Source of the DNA: Chthonomonadales bacterium
GTDB lineage: Bacteria; Armatimonadota; Chthonomonadetes; Chthonomonadales; CAJBBX01
Direction of reading: 5' to 3'
NCBI GenBank assembly: GCA_020849275.1
Contig: JADLGO010000061.1
Coordinates: 1 to 56,965 of the forward strand
DNA length: 56,965 bases
Shown piece by piece: positions 1-8,011 of the stretch; position 1 is the first letter of the stretch, and the number at the start of each line of letters is the position of its first letter. A model generated the notes under the pieces. The model was given only the letters and a program-made list of their open reading frames with translations, did not search any database and was not told the DNA's origin. The translations under genes were made by a program, and so were the position numbers.

Positions 1-73
1 CAAGCTTGCCCAAAACCTCCAAACGCCGCTGTTGTCTGACGCTCAATGTGATTGTCCCCATACCCATTAGCAT
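1..73 (-). CDS. Transposase N-terminus (partial, ISNCY-like)
   Basis: Only the first two dozen codons are in the window. Read from 73, 67 or 61 (three in-phase ATGs), the peptide contains TITLSVRQQRRLEVLGKL. This resembles the start of ISNCY/IS1202-type transposases, where a short T-x-S/T-x-x-E/Q-x-x-R-L-E-V-L segment precedes a helix-turn-helix. The match is recalled from the family pattern and the fragment is too short to prove it. The start is uncertain: an AGGGAC motif sits about 12 bases before the ATG at 73. Confidence 0.4.
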   Translation of the reverse strand, partial: MLMGMGTITLSVRQQRRLEVLGKL

Positions 74-125
74 GCGGACAAAGTCCCTGAGCAATAACAC
101 CGGACATATTCCCTGAGCAGTTACA
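1..125 (-). mobile_element. Insertion sequence end, cut by the left window edge
   Basis: The minus strand opens a reading frame that resembles a transposase N-terminus and runs off the window. Between it and the neighbouring operon lie two 26-bp tandem units (75-100 and 101-126), as expected for the terminal region of an insertion sequence. The outer end probably lies near the TTACA at 121-125 (TGTAA on the minus strand), but no inverted repeat partner or target duplication can be seen because the other end is outside the window. Confidence 0.5.
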
Positions 126-126
126 A
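75..126. repeat. Two 26-bp tandem repeats at the IS end
   Basis: Units at 75-100 and 101-126 share CGGACA, three variable bases, then TCCCTGAGCA, followed by a less conserved A/T-rich tail. Exact 26-bp spacing and position between the transposase start and the element edge suggest transposase-binding terminal repeats. Confidence 0.6.
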
Positions 127-142
127 CTTTTCTCAACACCCC

Positions 143-171
143 TTGACAAGCACGATTCCGGACGGTAGCAT
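143..171 (+). promoter_or_regulatory. Sigma70-type promoter of the mauE-like operon
   Basis: TTGACA (143-148), a 17-bp spacer and TAGCAT (166-171) match the primary sigma-factor consensus. Transcription would start near 178, about 100 bases before the GTG at 281. The promoter lies just outside the insertion-sequence end. Confidence 0.65.
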
Positions 172-280
172 AGCGTGTTCTCGCGTCCACGACCGCCGAT
201 CATCGCCCTTCCGTCCGCTCGGCGAACGAGCTCCTGGCGCGGCCAGCACCGTAGGCCAGGCAGAGGAGGTGGCAAGAACC

Positions 281-772
281 GTGATCGTACGACGGCCGTT
301 CACCTTGCGGCTGTCGGCACCGCGTTCGCCGCGACGATGCCAAGCGGCCGCGGTGGCTCGGCTCGCGCTGTGCGGCGTCTTCGCCTGTGCGGCGTTGGCC
401 AAGGCGCGGAGCCTGGAGGAATTCCGCGCTACTCTGAGCGCGTCCATGCTGGTGCCCCACGGTTTCGTCAAGCCGGTCGCCTGGGCCGTGATCGCCGGCG
501 AGATGACGATCGCGGTCGCCCTCTGCCTCCCGCGGTCGCGACCGGCAGCGTTGCGGGCAAGTGCGGCCCTCTGTTCCGTCTTCCTGGGGTACTCCTTTTG
601 GCGCGGTGTGCAGGCGATCGCCGCACCGTGCCACTGCTTCGGAGCGTTGTTCACCATGGCGCCGTGGCACGGTCTGGTGCTCAATGCGGCCCTTCTGGGC
701 GTCATCGCGTGGCTGATGGTGGCCGAACCACCGTGGCCAGATGGACTGCACCTCGCGGAAGGAACGTCGTGA
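281..772 (+). CDS. MauE/DoxX-like integral membrane protein
   Basis: A 163-residue polytopic membrane protein resembling the MauE/DoxX-like family, which includes methylamine-utilisation MauE and related proteins linked to thiol redox or electron transfer in the membrane. Hydrophobic segments lie at about residues 25-40, 62-80, 90-110 and 130-148. The sequence A-K-A-x-x-L-x-x-F after the first segment is typical of the fold, and a C-H-C-F motif follows the third segment. The GTG at 281 was chosen because a GAGGAGGT ribosome-binding site lies at 263-270; an upstream in-phase TTG at 143 is part of the -35 box. The stop overlaps the ATG of the next gene, which suggests translational coupling with the Cys-rich secreted protein that may be its partner. 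No methylamine dehydrogenase is present, so a role in that pathway is not implied. Confidence 0.65.
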   Translation: MIVRRPFTLRLSAPRSPRRCQAAAVARLALCGVFACAALAKARSLEEFRATLSASMLVPHGFVKPVAWAVIAGEMTIAVALCLPRSRPAALRASAALCSVFLGYSFWRGVQAIAAPCHCFGALFTMAPWHGLVLNAALLGVIAWLMVAEPPWPDGLHLAEGTS

Positions 773-1116
773 TGACGAAAGTGCTCGCTTCGCTTGCCGT
801 CGTCGGCCTGCTCGCATCCTTGCTGGCGATGAGTTCGCCGAGATTGCTGGCCGGGGGAACCGGCAACGGTCAGATCTGCAACGCGCCGACGGTATGCCCT
901 GAGGTTCCCTGCAGTCGCATGCTTGGCTCGGATCCCCCGGTCTACTTCGACCAGGTGCAGACGCCGCACCAGCGCTGCACGACGGGTGACGGGACGTGCA
1001 GCAACTTCGGATCCCTGGCGTGCGCGGTCAAGCATTACTACACCGGCTCCACCTGCGATCCGGCGACGATGCAACCCGGCGCGGAATACCTCATGGCCGT
1101 CTGCTGTGGTGTGTGA
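772..1116 (+). CDS. Small Cys-rich secreted protein
   Basis: A 114-residue protein with an N-terminal signal peptide (hydrophobic residues about 5-20, likely cleavage before GGTGNG). The mature part contains nine cysteines, including a terminal Cys-Cys pair two residues from the end. I do not recognise the family. The ATG overlaps the stop of the MauE-like gene by one base, so both are probably made together. MauE/DoxX-like proteins are often linked to disulfide chemistry, so this exported Cys-rich protein could be a substrate or partner; that is inference from context. Confidence 0.65.
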   Translation: MTKVLASLAVVGLLASLLAMSSPRLLAGGTGNGQICNAPTVCPEVPCSRMLGSDPPVYFDQVQTPHQRCTTGDGTCSNFGSLACAVKHYYTGSTCDPATMQPGAEYLMAVCCGV

Positions 1117-1248
1117 CTGGCATGTGACGTGTGCGCCGCTCCACGCCGCCCGCGGCACCGTGCCTCGGTGGACATCGGCCGAACGGTGGGCGGGATCGGC
1201 ACTTCACGGAGGACCATCGGCGATGGAGGGCGACCGGAGGCGCGAGCC

Positions 1249-2346
1249 ATGTGGATCCATGTGGGCGCTTCGACGGGGACGGCCGGCCAATGGCGGACCT
1301 GGCTGCCGACGCTGGCCTGCTCCGTGGCGCTCCTGACCGCCGCCCAAACGTGCGGCGGTCAGGGAGCGAGCCGACGGGACGCAGATCGACTGGTCCAGGG
1401 CATTGAGTGCGCCCGAGCCCGGATCCGGTCCGTTAAGTGCGTGATCACCACGTTCGGTCGGAACTCCGGTGCCCAGGCCAGGGCCGAGAACGGAACGATC
1501 GTCCCGCCGATGTCGGAGTACCGCAAGACGATCGTCGCCAGCAAGGGGCGCAAGTGGTACTCCGAGGATGTCACCGACACGCGGGGGCCGGTCTCATATC
1601 GGAACCTCAGTGACGGCAACCAGGCGTACATGGTGTTCGCTCCACGAGACCCCGGGTCCCGGCAGCCGACGCTGTGGCAGCCGATGGGTGGGAGGTCCGG
1701 AGGGCCGAAGGAGTGGATGTATGAGGTGCTCGGCAGGGATCTGTCGACCCTGCTCAAAGAGCACAGGTACCGCGCGGTAGCGCCCTCATCGGCTGCGAGC
1801 AGGTTCGGCCCGCTGATCACGGTGACGTTCTCTCCGAGCGACCTGGGCGATCCCCATATGAAGCCCGCCACGGCCGACATAGCCCCGGAGCGCGGTTTCA
1901 CGGTGGTGGGCGTGCGCACCGACGGCAAAGTCGTGCAGGAGACCGCGGAACTCACCCGGCGAGACGGGATCTGGTTGCCGTCGCGGTTGATTCGGCGCTT
2001 CTACCTCTATTCCAGGCCGTTTCGGGACGAGATCGTCACGTTCGGCTACCTCGGATTGAACGACATCCCCGATAGCCTCTTCGCCATCGAGATGCGGCCG
2101 GGGGACGCCTACCAGGACGGGCAGGCGCGGTACCGGATCGGTCCGAGTGGCGAGCGCATCTTCCAGTGGAGCCTGCAGCCGACGGCAGACCGCAGGATGG
2201 CGACCGGCTGGGCGTTCATCGCGAGCCTGGCGGTCGTCGTCCTCCTCGGCCTGCGCGGACTGACACTTCGACGCCGGAGTTCCACCGCACCCGAAACAGG
2301 CCGAGGCGGACACCATGTGCCTGTCGACCGTGGGAGGTCCACGTGA
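1249..2346 (+). CDS. Secreted LolA-like protein with C-terminal membrane anchor
   Basis: A 365-residue protein with a signal-like N-terminus (hydrophobic about residues 18-32), a long domain rich in beta strands, and one C-terminal transmembrane helix near residues 327-345 followed by a basic tail. The domain begins with a helix containing D-x-L-x-x-G-I-x-x-x-x-x-R-I-x-S-V-K, like outer-membrane lipoprotein-sorting (LolA/LolB-type) folds common in Planctomycetota and Armatimonadota; the resemblance is weak. The ATG at 1249 has a CGGAGG site at 1235-1240; an in-phase start at 1129 has no such site and gives a non-hydrophobic leader. The 3' end overlaps the next gene by 32 bases, consistent with one operon. 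Confidence 0.55.
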   Translation: MWIHVGASTGTAGQWRTWLPTLACSVALLTAAQTCGGQGASRRDADRLVQGIECARARIRSVKCVITTFGRNSGAQARAENGTIVPPMSEYRKTIVASKGRKWYSEDVTDTRGPVSYRNLSDGNQAYMVFAPRDPGSRQPTLWQPMGGRSGGPKEWMYEVLGRDLSTLLKEHRYRAVAPSSAASRFGPLITVTFSPSDLGDPHMKPATADIAPERGFTVVGVRTDGKVVQETAELTRRDGIWLPSRLIRRFYLYSRPFRDEIVTFGYLGLNDIPDSLFAIEMRPGDAYQDGQARYRIGPSGERIFQWSLQPTADRRMATGWAFIASLAVVVLLGLRGLTLRRRSSTAPETGRGGHHVPVDRGRST

Positions 2347-4852
2347 GCTGAGCCGCAGCGCGGCCCCGACCTGCCGCCGCGCACCGACGGTCGGCGTGAG
2401 CGTCCTGCTGGCGGGAATGAGCGCGTTCGTGGTTGTGTGCTCCGCACGGTCGCTGGGCGCACTGCACGGGTTCGCCTACCCGGGATTCGACCTGGCTGTC
2501 TTCTCCCAAGCATCCTGGCTGATCGGACAGGGAGAGAAGCCGTTCGTAACCGTCCGCGGCGTCCACATTCTGGGCGACCATTTCAGCGCAATCCTCTACC
2601 TGCTTGCCCCGCTCTGCCGGCTCGGGCGCGTTGCCGCGTCCCTCCAGATGATCCAATGCGTCGCTGTCGCCCTGGGAGCCATACCGGTCTATTGCCTCGC
2701 CCGCCGGGCCACGGGATCATCGCTCATCGCGCTCGTGTTCGGGCTCACCTACCTGTTCAATCCGTCCGTCCAGAGCTTCGGAACGCGCGAGTTCCACCCC
2801 GACACCCTGTTCACACCGCTGCTCCTCTGGACATGGTGCTGCCTCACTGCCCGCCGGTGGAGCGGTTTCTACGCGTCAATCGGTCTCATCGCACTCGTCA
2901 AGGAGACGGCCGTCCTCGCCATCGTCCCATTAGGTGTTTATGTCGCGTTCATCGACCTCCGACGTGGCGCGGCGACCCTCGCCGTGGGCCTGGCGATGTT
3001 CCTGGTCGCGCTGGGAACGATGCAGCACTTCAGCGGCGATGCCCCGTTACCCTATGCCGAGTTCATGTACGGCCGCTATGGGCGCACGCCCATCGCCGTA
3101 GCGTGGATCGCGGCCACGAGGCCGGACCTGGTGACCCGAGCCGCGGCGGACCCGCAGGGTGTGGACTACCTGAGGGGGTTAGCGGAACCTCTGGCCTTCG
3201 CGCCGATCCTGGCTCCGGAGGTCGCGGCAACGGCAGTGCCACACGTCGTGGCGAACCTGCTGGGTAGGCGGCCTTCGCTTCGCCAGGCGGACATGTGGTA
3301 CAGCGCCACCGTCGTTCCCACTTGCTTCGCGGCAGCCATCATGGGGCTGGCACGTTGCCGCCGCTGGCGCGTGCGAGCCGCGACGGCGCTCCTCCTGGCT
3401 AGCCTGCTCGCCGCCGCGTTGATGGGGAGCGCCCAGGGGCCTCTGGCTCAGCCGCGTACGATGGCCTTGCCCCCACCGACTCCCGGCCAGGCCTGCGAGA
3501 TCGGCCGTGCCCTCGCTCGCATCCCGAGAGGCGCACAGGTCTCCGCGTCGACAGCATTGTTGCCGCGATTGAGCGAGCGGCCGCGGGTCTACAACTTCCC
3601 GAGCCCCTTCTACCATTGGTGCTGGGGCACGGGCATGGAAGCCCTGACGCAGCAGGAGGGACTGGACATGCCGCGATGGACGGACAGAGAGTATCGCGAT
3701 GCGATGGATCGTGCGCCCGTCGAATGGGTGGCCCTTCGGGCACAGCCGGACGCGACGATCCCGCCCGAGGTGTACGAGCCGCTGGTCCGCGCGCTGCTAT
3801 CGTGCTCACGTTACGGCATCACGGATGTGCGCGGCGGCTTCGTGCTGCTGCGCCGGGGAGCGAGCCACCGGGAGGGGATCCGCGGACTGGAGCAGGAGAC
3901 TGGGGTACAGATCCGCTCGGATCCCGATCTGCTGGCCGCGCTTGCGCGACTGCGCTGCCAGGCCAGTCCGCGTGAGCAGCTCCCTCCGCGGGTCCAGGGG
4001 ACGCCGGCCCGTCGCGCGACCGGCGGCCCCGACCGTCGGGCAACCCGTTCCCTGGCCGGGCCCACCCGGCGCCGCGCCCGCGGCTTCACGCTGATCGAGC
4101 TGCTAACCGTCGTCGGCATCCTGGCGGTGCTGGTCGGTCTGCTGCTGCCCGTCCTCTTCCGTGCTCGCGAGGCAGCCCGCGGCACGGCCTGCCTATCCAG
4201 CCTCCGGCAGATCGGCTCGGCGGTGCTGATGTACCTGGACGACCACGGCGGCGCCTACCCGATGAACCGCCTGCCGGACTCCACGCACGCAGCGAGCGGA
4301 TGCACGGCTGCCGATCCGACCTATCAGCCCGAAGACGACCTCGTGGGGACGAGCCTCAACTGGAAGCGATGCGTGCTCCCCTATCTGCGAACCCGCGCTT
4401 CCCTGCGGTGCTCGTCCAACGCCTACGGCTGGGAACAGGGCGGCGACGAGTCGAACTGGGCGTACCCGGAACCCCTCCGGTTGCCCGCTTCCTACGCTCT
4501 CAACGGCAGCTTTTTCAACGAGGCCGTACCGGCCTGCTGGTATGGCGAGAGGGACCTGCGGCCGCGGTACCTGGCGGAAATCGACGCACCGGCCAGCCTG
4601 CTCCTGGTCATCGAGTCGCGCTTTCGCTACCCGGACCTGGGCGGATGGTTCCTCTACCGCAGGGGCCCGGCCGGCGGCGAGCAAGGGCCGTTCCAGTCGC
4701 ACAATGGGTCGTGTAACTGGCTCTTTGCTGATGGACATGCCAGGCGCCTCAAGCCGCAGACCACCTGCTGGCCACCGATGTGGACCGACCGCTACGTGGA
4801 CCGATCGAACGCGTGCGCGTTCCTTCACGAGCTCGCGGGCGAGTACCGCTGA
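2315..4852 (+). CDS. DUF2079 membrane protein fused to a DUF1559 prepilin-like domain
   Basis: An uninterrupted 845-codon frame with two parts. Residues about 28-400 are a polytopic membrane protein with the features of DUF2079 (predicted GT-C-like membrane proteins): an early G-F-D-L-A-V-F-x-Q segment, then about eight hydrophobic helices. Residues about 400-540 form a soluble domain. A proline/arginine-rich linker (about 540-588) leads into a prepilin motif, G590-F-T-L-I-E595, with its hydrophobic helix. A DUF1559 domain follows, ending in the H-X9-DG signature near residue 805. No ATG or GTG in a good context lies just before the prepilin motif, so a separate downstream gene start is not obvious. 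If the fusion is real, prepilin peptidase could cut it internally. A read-through assembly error joining two genes is the main alternative. Confidence 0.65.
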   Translation: MCLSTVGGPRELSRSAAPTCRRAPTVGVSVLLAGMSAFVVVCSARSLGALHGFAYPGFDLAVFSQASWLIGQGEKPFVTVRGVHILGDHFSAILYLLAPLCRLGRVAASLQMIQCVAVALGAIPVYCLARRATGSSLIALVFGLTYLFNPSVQSFGTREFHPDTLFTPLLLWTWCCLTARRWSGFYASIGLIALVKETAVLAIVPLGVYVAFIDLRRGAATLAVGLAMFLVALGTMQHFSGDAPLPYAEFMYGRYGRTPIAVAWIAATRPDLVTRAAADPQGVDYLRGLAEPLAFAPILAPEVAATAVPHVVANLLGRRPSLRQADMWYSATVVPTCFAAAIMGLARCRRWRVRAATALLLASLLAAALMGSAQGPLAQPRTMALPPPTPGQACEIGRALARIPRGAQVSASTALLPRLSERPRVYNFPSPFYHWCWGTGMEALTQQEGLDMPRWTDREYRDAMDRAPVEWVALRAQPDATIPPEVYEPLVRALLSCSRYGITDVRGGFVLLRRGASHREGIRGLEQETGVQIRSDPDLLAALARLRCQASPREQLPPRVQGTPARRATGGPDRRATRSLAGPTRRRARGFTLIELLTVVGILAVLVGLLLPVLFRAREAARGTACLSSLRQIGSAVLMYLDDHGGAYPMNRLPDSTHAASGCTAADPTYQPEDDLVGTSLNWKRCVLPYLRTRASLRCSSNAYGWEQGGDESNWAYPEPLRLPASYALNGSFFNEAVPACWYGERDLRPRYLAEIDAPASLLLVIESRFRYPDLGGWFLYRRGPAGGEQGPFQSHNGSCNWLFADGHARRLKPQTTCWPPMWTDRYVDRSNACAFLHELAGEYR

Positions 4853-4975
4853 CTCGCCTCGCCATCCCCGCGCCCCGCCTGGCGAAGGACATCCCGCCCG
4901 CCCCAACGAATACGGCTCGCGACCCCGCCCGCCCGAAGGCCGGCGAGCGGCGCTTCGTGCGCCCTCCCGCCAGGG

Positions 4976-4989
4976 CTGGCACGTGCCAG
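4976..4989. promoter_or_regulatory. 14-bp perfect palindrome overlapping the SMP-30 ribosome-binding site
   Basis: CTGGCACGTGCCAG is perfectly self-complementary and shares its last two bases with the AGGAGG site (4988-4993) of the gene at 5001. It could be a repressor operator or an RNA stem that hides the ribosome-binding site. Confidence 0.4.
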
Positions 4990-5000
4990 GAGGAGCCCGT

Positions 5001-5948
5001 ATGTGGAGACGCGCGGCGCCGGGGGCGCTGCTGGCGGCCGCCGCGCTCATCGCGGCCGGCCTCGCGCCCGCTTCGGGAGGAGCCCCGGAGCCTGGACTTG
5101 AGCGCGTGTGCGACGGCCTGGAGTTCCCCGAGGGGCCCGCGTGGGATGGGCGAGGGCACCTGTTCGTCTCCAACTGCGGCGCCGACTACATCACCCGCGT
5201 GGCCCTGGACGGCGCCCTCGTGCGCCGATGGCTGTCGGCCGCCGACACCGGGCCCGGCGGCTTCCGCAGAACTAACGGGATGGCCGTCCACCGCGACGGC
5301 TCCCTCTTCGCCTGCGACTTCGGCCGCAACGCCATCGTGCGCGTTCGCCCCGACCGCCGCTGCGAGGTGGTGGCCGACCGCTGCGAGGACCGACCGTTTC
5401 GCGGGCCCAACGACCTCGCATTCGACCCGAAAGGCAACCTCTACTTCACCGACCCCGTAGGATCCAACGAGCACAGCCCCGTGGGGTGCGTCTACCTGGT
5501 GGAGCGCGGCACCCGACGCGTGCGCCGCGTGGCCGAGGGCATGGCCTTCCCGAACGGCGTGGCGCTCTCCGCCGATGCGAGATGGCTCTACGTGGCCGAG
5601 TCGCGCTACTTCCGTGTGGTCCGGTTCCCCATCCGCGAGGACGCGGCGCTGGGCGAGATGGAGCCGTGGTGCCAGCTTCCCGCCAACGGCGACCCGGACG
5701 GCATGGCCTTCGACCGCGCCGGCAACCTCTGGGTGGCGCAGTTCGGCCTGGGCGCCGTCCGCGTGATCGACCCGTCGGGCCGCATCGCGCGCAGCGTCAC
5801 CATGCCGGGGAGGACGCCCACCAACCTGGAGTTCGCCGGGAAGGGGCTGCGGACGCTTTACATCACGGAGCCAGAGACGAAGTCGCTGTACAGGCTGCGC
5901 GTGGAGGCCGGCGGCCAACCGCTCTTCTGCGCGCCCAGACCACGCTAA
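5001..5948 (+). CDS. SMP-30/gluconolactonase family protein, secreted
   Basis: A 315-residue beta-propeller hydrolase of the SMP-30/gluconolactonase/LRE-like family, which opens sugar lactones using a bound divalent metal. A signal peptide occupies residues 1-28. Family motifs are visible in order: F-P-E-G-P-A-W with the metal-binding Glu, N-G-M-A, G-P-N-D-L-A-F-D-P-x-G-N-L-Y-F-T-D, F-P-N-G-V-A-L and D-P-D-G-M-A-F-D-x-x-G-N-L-W-V. The ATG at 5001 has a strong AGGAGG site; the in-phase sequence upstream overlaps the previous gene and is not protein-like. The isomerase and dehydrogenase that follow on the same strand suggest a sugar oxidation or catabolic cassette. Export implies it works in the periplasm or outside the cell. 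Confidence 0.8.
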   Translation: MWRRAAPGALLAAAALIAAGLAPASGGAPEPGLERVCDGLEFPEGPAWDGRGHLFVSNCGADYITRVALDGALVRRWLSAADTGPGGFRRTNGMAVHRDGSLFACDFGRNAIVRVRPDRRCEVVADRCEDRPFRGPNDLAFDPKGNLYFTDPVGSNEHSPVGCVYLVERGTRRVRRVAEGMAFPNGVALSADARWLYVAESRYFRVVRFPIREDAALGEMEPWCQLPANGDPDGMAFDRAGNLWVAQFGLGAVRVIDPSGRIARSVTMPGRTPTNLEFAGKGLRTLYITEPETKSLYRLRVEAGGQPLFCAPRPR

Positions 5949-5995
5949 CACTGCCCCGCGGCCGCCACGGCCGGGGCGCATCGGGGAGAGAGACC

Positions 5996-6823
5996 ATGTA
6001 CATGGCGTTGAGCCCGGGGGCGCTCGGCCTCCGGGTTGGCAGTCTTTCGGAGGCCATCGACCTGGCGAAGTCCGCCGGCTATGGCGGCGTGGAGGTGGGG
6101 ATCCACGAGGTTGCCTCGCTCGTGGACGCGCGCGGCGCCGAGAGCGTGCGCGCCATGTTCGATGAGGCCGGGGTTCGCCCGGCCGGGTGGGGCATGCCCG
6201 TCAAGTGGAACGGCTCCGAGGAGGAGTGGCGCCAGGGCGTGGACGAGTTGGGGCGGCTCGCCAAGGCCGCGCAGGCCATCGGCTGCCCGCGCACGATGAC
6301 ATGGGTCCTCTCCGGATCCAACGACAGGCCCTACGAGGATAACCGCCGGTACCACGTTGAGCGCTTCAAGCCCATCGCCGAGGTCCTCGGCGCTCACGAC
6401 TGCCGCCTGGGCCTGGAGTTCCTGGGGCCCAGGCACATTCGCGCGGGCCTGAAGCACCCCTTTATCTACAAACTGGGCGACATGCTGGAGTTGGGCGCCG
6501 AGATCGGGCCGAACGTCGGGCTCCTGCTGGACGCCTGGCACTGGTACACCTCCGAGGGCACGCTGGACGACCTGCGCGCGCTGAGACCCGAGCACGTGGT
6601 CTACGTCCACATCAACGATGCGCCCCCTGGCGTGCGCATCGAGGACCACATCGACAACCAGCGCTGCCTGCCGGGAGCTACGGGGGTCATCGACCTGGTT
6701 GGCTTCCTGCGCGCTCTGGCCGAGATCGGCTACGATGGGCCGGTGACGCCCGAGCCGTTCGGCGGCCCCGCCACGTGGGCCGCGGACGGCCTGCGCAGGG
6801 TCTGGGAGCAGGCGGGGCTCTGA
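5996..6823 (+). CDS. Sugar phosphate isomerase/epimerase (xylose isomerase-like TIM barrel)
   Basis: A 275-residue cytoplasmic TIM-barrel protein of the AP-endonuclease-2/xylose-isomerase-like superfamily. The four conserved metal ligands appear as Glu141 (in LGLEF), Asp179 (in LLLDAWHW), His205 (in YVHINDA) and Glu253 (in VTPEPF). This is the pattern of IolE/IolI, hydroxypyruvate isomerase and related epimerases. The substrate cannot be told from sequence. The ATG at 5996 follows a GGGGAGAG site. The gene starts 47 bases after the SMP-30 gene and is followed 39 bases later by a zinc dehydrogenase, so the three probably act on the same sugar or polyol. Confidence 0.8.
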   Translation: MYMALSPGALGLRVGSLSEAIDLAKSAGYGGVEVGIHEVASLVDARGAESVRAMFDEAGVRPAGWGMPVKWNGSEEEWRQGVDELGRLAKAAQAIGCPRTMTWVLSGSNDRPYEDNRRYHVERFKPIAEVLGAHDCRLGLEFLGPRHIRAGLKHPFIYKLGDMLELGAEIGPNVGLLLDAWHWYTSEGTLDDLRALRPEHVVYVHINDAPPGVRIEDHIDNQRCLPGATGVIDLVGFLRALAEIGYDGPVTPEPFGGPATWAADGLRRVWEQAGL

Positions 6824-6862
6824 GGGTGGGCGGCCCGGCGCCGTCGGCGCGGGAGGTGTGCC

Positions 6863-7894
6863 ATGCGCGCGATCGTGAACCTGGAGGGTCGACCCGACCG
6901 GGTGGAGATGCAGGAGAGGGCGGTTCCGACCATCGGCGCCGACGACGTACTGCTGCGCGTGCGCGCCGTGGGCGTCTGCGGCTCGGATCTGCACCAGTGG
7001 CACGCGACGCACTCCTGGCCGGTGAGCTATCCGGTGGTTCTGGGCCACGAGTTCGCGGGCGAGGTGGAGCGCGTGGGGGCCGCGGTGCGCGGCTTCCGCG
7101 AGGGCGACCGCGTGGTCAGCGAGACGGCGGCGGTGGTGTGCGGCGCCTGTGCGTGCTGCCGCGGTGGGCTCTACAACCTGTGCCCGGAGCGCAAGGGCTT
7201 CGGCTACGGCGTGGACGGCGCGATGGCCGACCGGGTGCGCGTGCCGGCGCGCTGCCTGCACCGGGTGCCGGATGCCGTGCGGTGGGAGGACGCCGCGCTG
7301 ACCGAGCCGGCGTGCGTGGCGGCCAACGCGGTGCTGGAACTCTCGCGCGTGCGGCCGGGCGACTTCGTGGTGGTGCTGGGGCCGGGGCCCATCGGCCTGA
7401 TGGCGATGCAGATGGCGGGCCTGGGCAGCCCGGCCGAGCTCTGGGTGGTGGGAACGCGCCGCGACGGCGCGCGCCTTGCGGCGGCCCGCGCGCTCGGCGC
7501 CACGCGCACGCTCACCGCGGAGGACGAGGACGTGCTCGCCGCGGCCCGCGCGTGCGGCGACCGTCTCGGCGCGCACCTGGTGATCGACTGCGCCGGCGTC
7601 TCCGCCGCCGTCGGGCTGGCGCTGGAGATGGTGCGCCCCGCGGGGCAGATCACGAAGGTCGGCTGGGGCCGCGAGCCGCTGGGCGTGTCGCTTGACCCGC
7701 TCGTGCAAAAGGCCGTCCGCCTTCAGGGCTCCTACAGCCACAACTGGACGACGTGGGAGCGCGCGCTGGGGCTGCTGGCCTCGGGGGCGGTCCTGGCGGA
7801 GCCGTTGCGGCACGTCTTCCCGCTGAGCGAGTGGCGCGCGGCGTTCGAAGCGATGGACAGCCTCCAGGTACCCAAGAGCGTGCTCGTGCCCTGA
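6863..7894 (+). CDS. Zinc-dependent alcohol/polyol dehydrogenase (MDR family)
   Basis: A 343-residue medium-chain dehydrogenase like sorbitol or threonine dehydrogenase. The catalytic zinc site is seen as Cys39 (GVCGSD) with His62-Glu63 (GHEF). The structural zinc loop has Cys93, Cys96, Cys99 and Cys107. The NAD(P)-binding Rossmann motif is V-L-G-P-G-P-I-G near residue 170. It would oxidise a polyol or sugar hydroxyl to a ketone in the cytoplasm. The ATG at 6863 has a GGGAGGTG site. It is the last gene of the lactonase-isomerase-dehydrogenase cassette, which fits inositol-like or sugar-acid catabolism. Confidence 0.85.
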   Translation: MRAIVNLEGRPDRVEMQERAVPTIGADDVLLRVRAVGVCGSDLHQWHATHSWPVSYPVVLGHEFAGEVERVGAAVRGFREGDRVVSETAAVVCGACACCRGGLYNLCPERKGFGYGVDGAMADRVRVPARCLHRVPDAVRWEDAALTEPACVAANAVLELSRVRPGDFVVVLGPGPIGLMAMQMAGLGSPAELWVVGTRRDGARLAAARALGATRTLTAEDEDVLAAARACGDRLGAHLVIDCAGVSAAVGLALEMVRPAGQITKVGWGREPLGVSLDPLVQKAVRLQGSYSHNWTTWERALGLLASGAVLAEPLRHVFPLSEWRAAFEAMDSLQVPKSVLVP

Positions 7895-7944
7895 TCCCCT
7901 CGCCGACCCCGCCGCGAAACGCCGCGGCATGGGTCACCGTAGTA

Positions 7945-8001
7945 GTGGCGAAGGTCCATCGCGACCGCCCGACAGACGTCTGCCGGGCGTCGTGGCGAAG
8001 G
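7945..8001. promoter_or_regulatory. 24-bp palindrome flanked by 10-bp direct repeats, upstream of lemA
   Basis: CGCCCG, one base, CAGACGTCTG, one base, CGGGCG (7966-7989) is an interrupted palindrome with a single mismatched pair. The decamer GTGGCGAAGG occurs on both sides (7945-7954 and 7992-8001); the second copy adjoins the lemA ribosome-binding site. This could be an operator or an RNA hairpin controlling lemA-htpX. Confidence 0.4.
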
Positions 8002-8011
8002 AGGAAGCCCG

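Noticed and set aside
143-280. Upstream TTG start for the MauE-like protein
   Set aside because: The TTG is part of the -35 box of a good promoter, and the intervening codons are not protein-like; the GTG at 281 has a strong ribosome-binding site.
5945-7930. Minus-strand open frame antisense to the isomerase and dehydrogenase
   Set aside because: Composition typical of antisense frames; both sense genes show complete active-site motifs.
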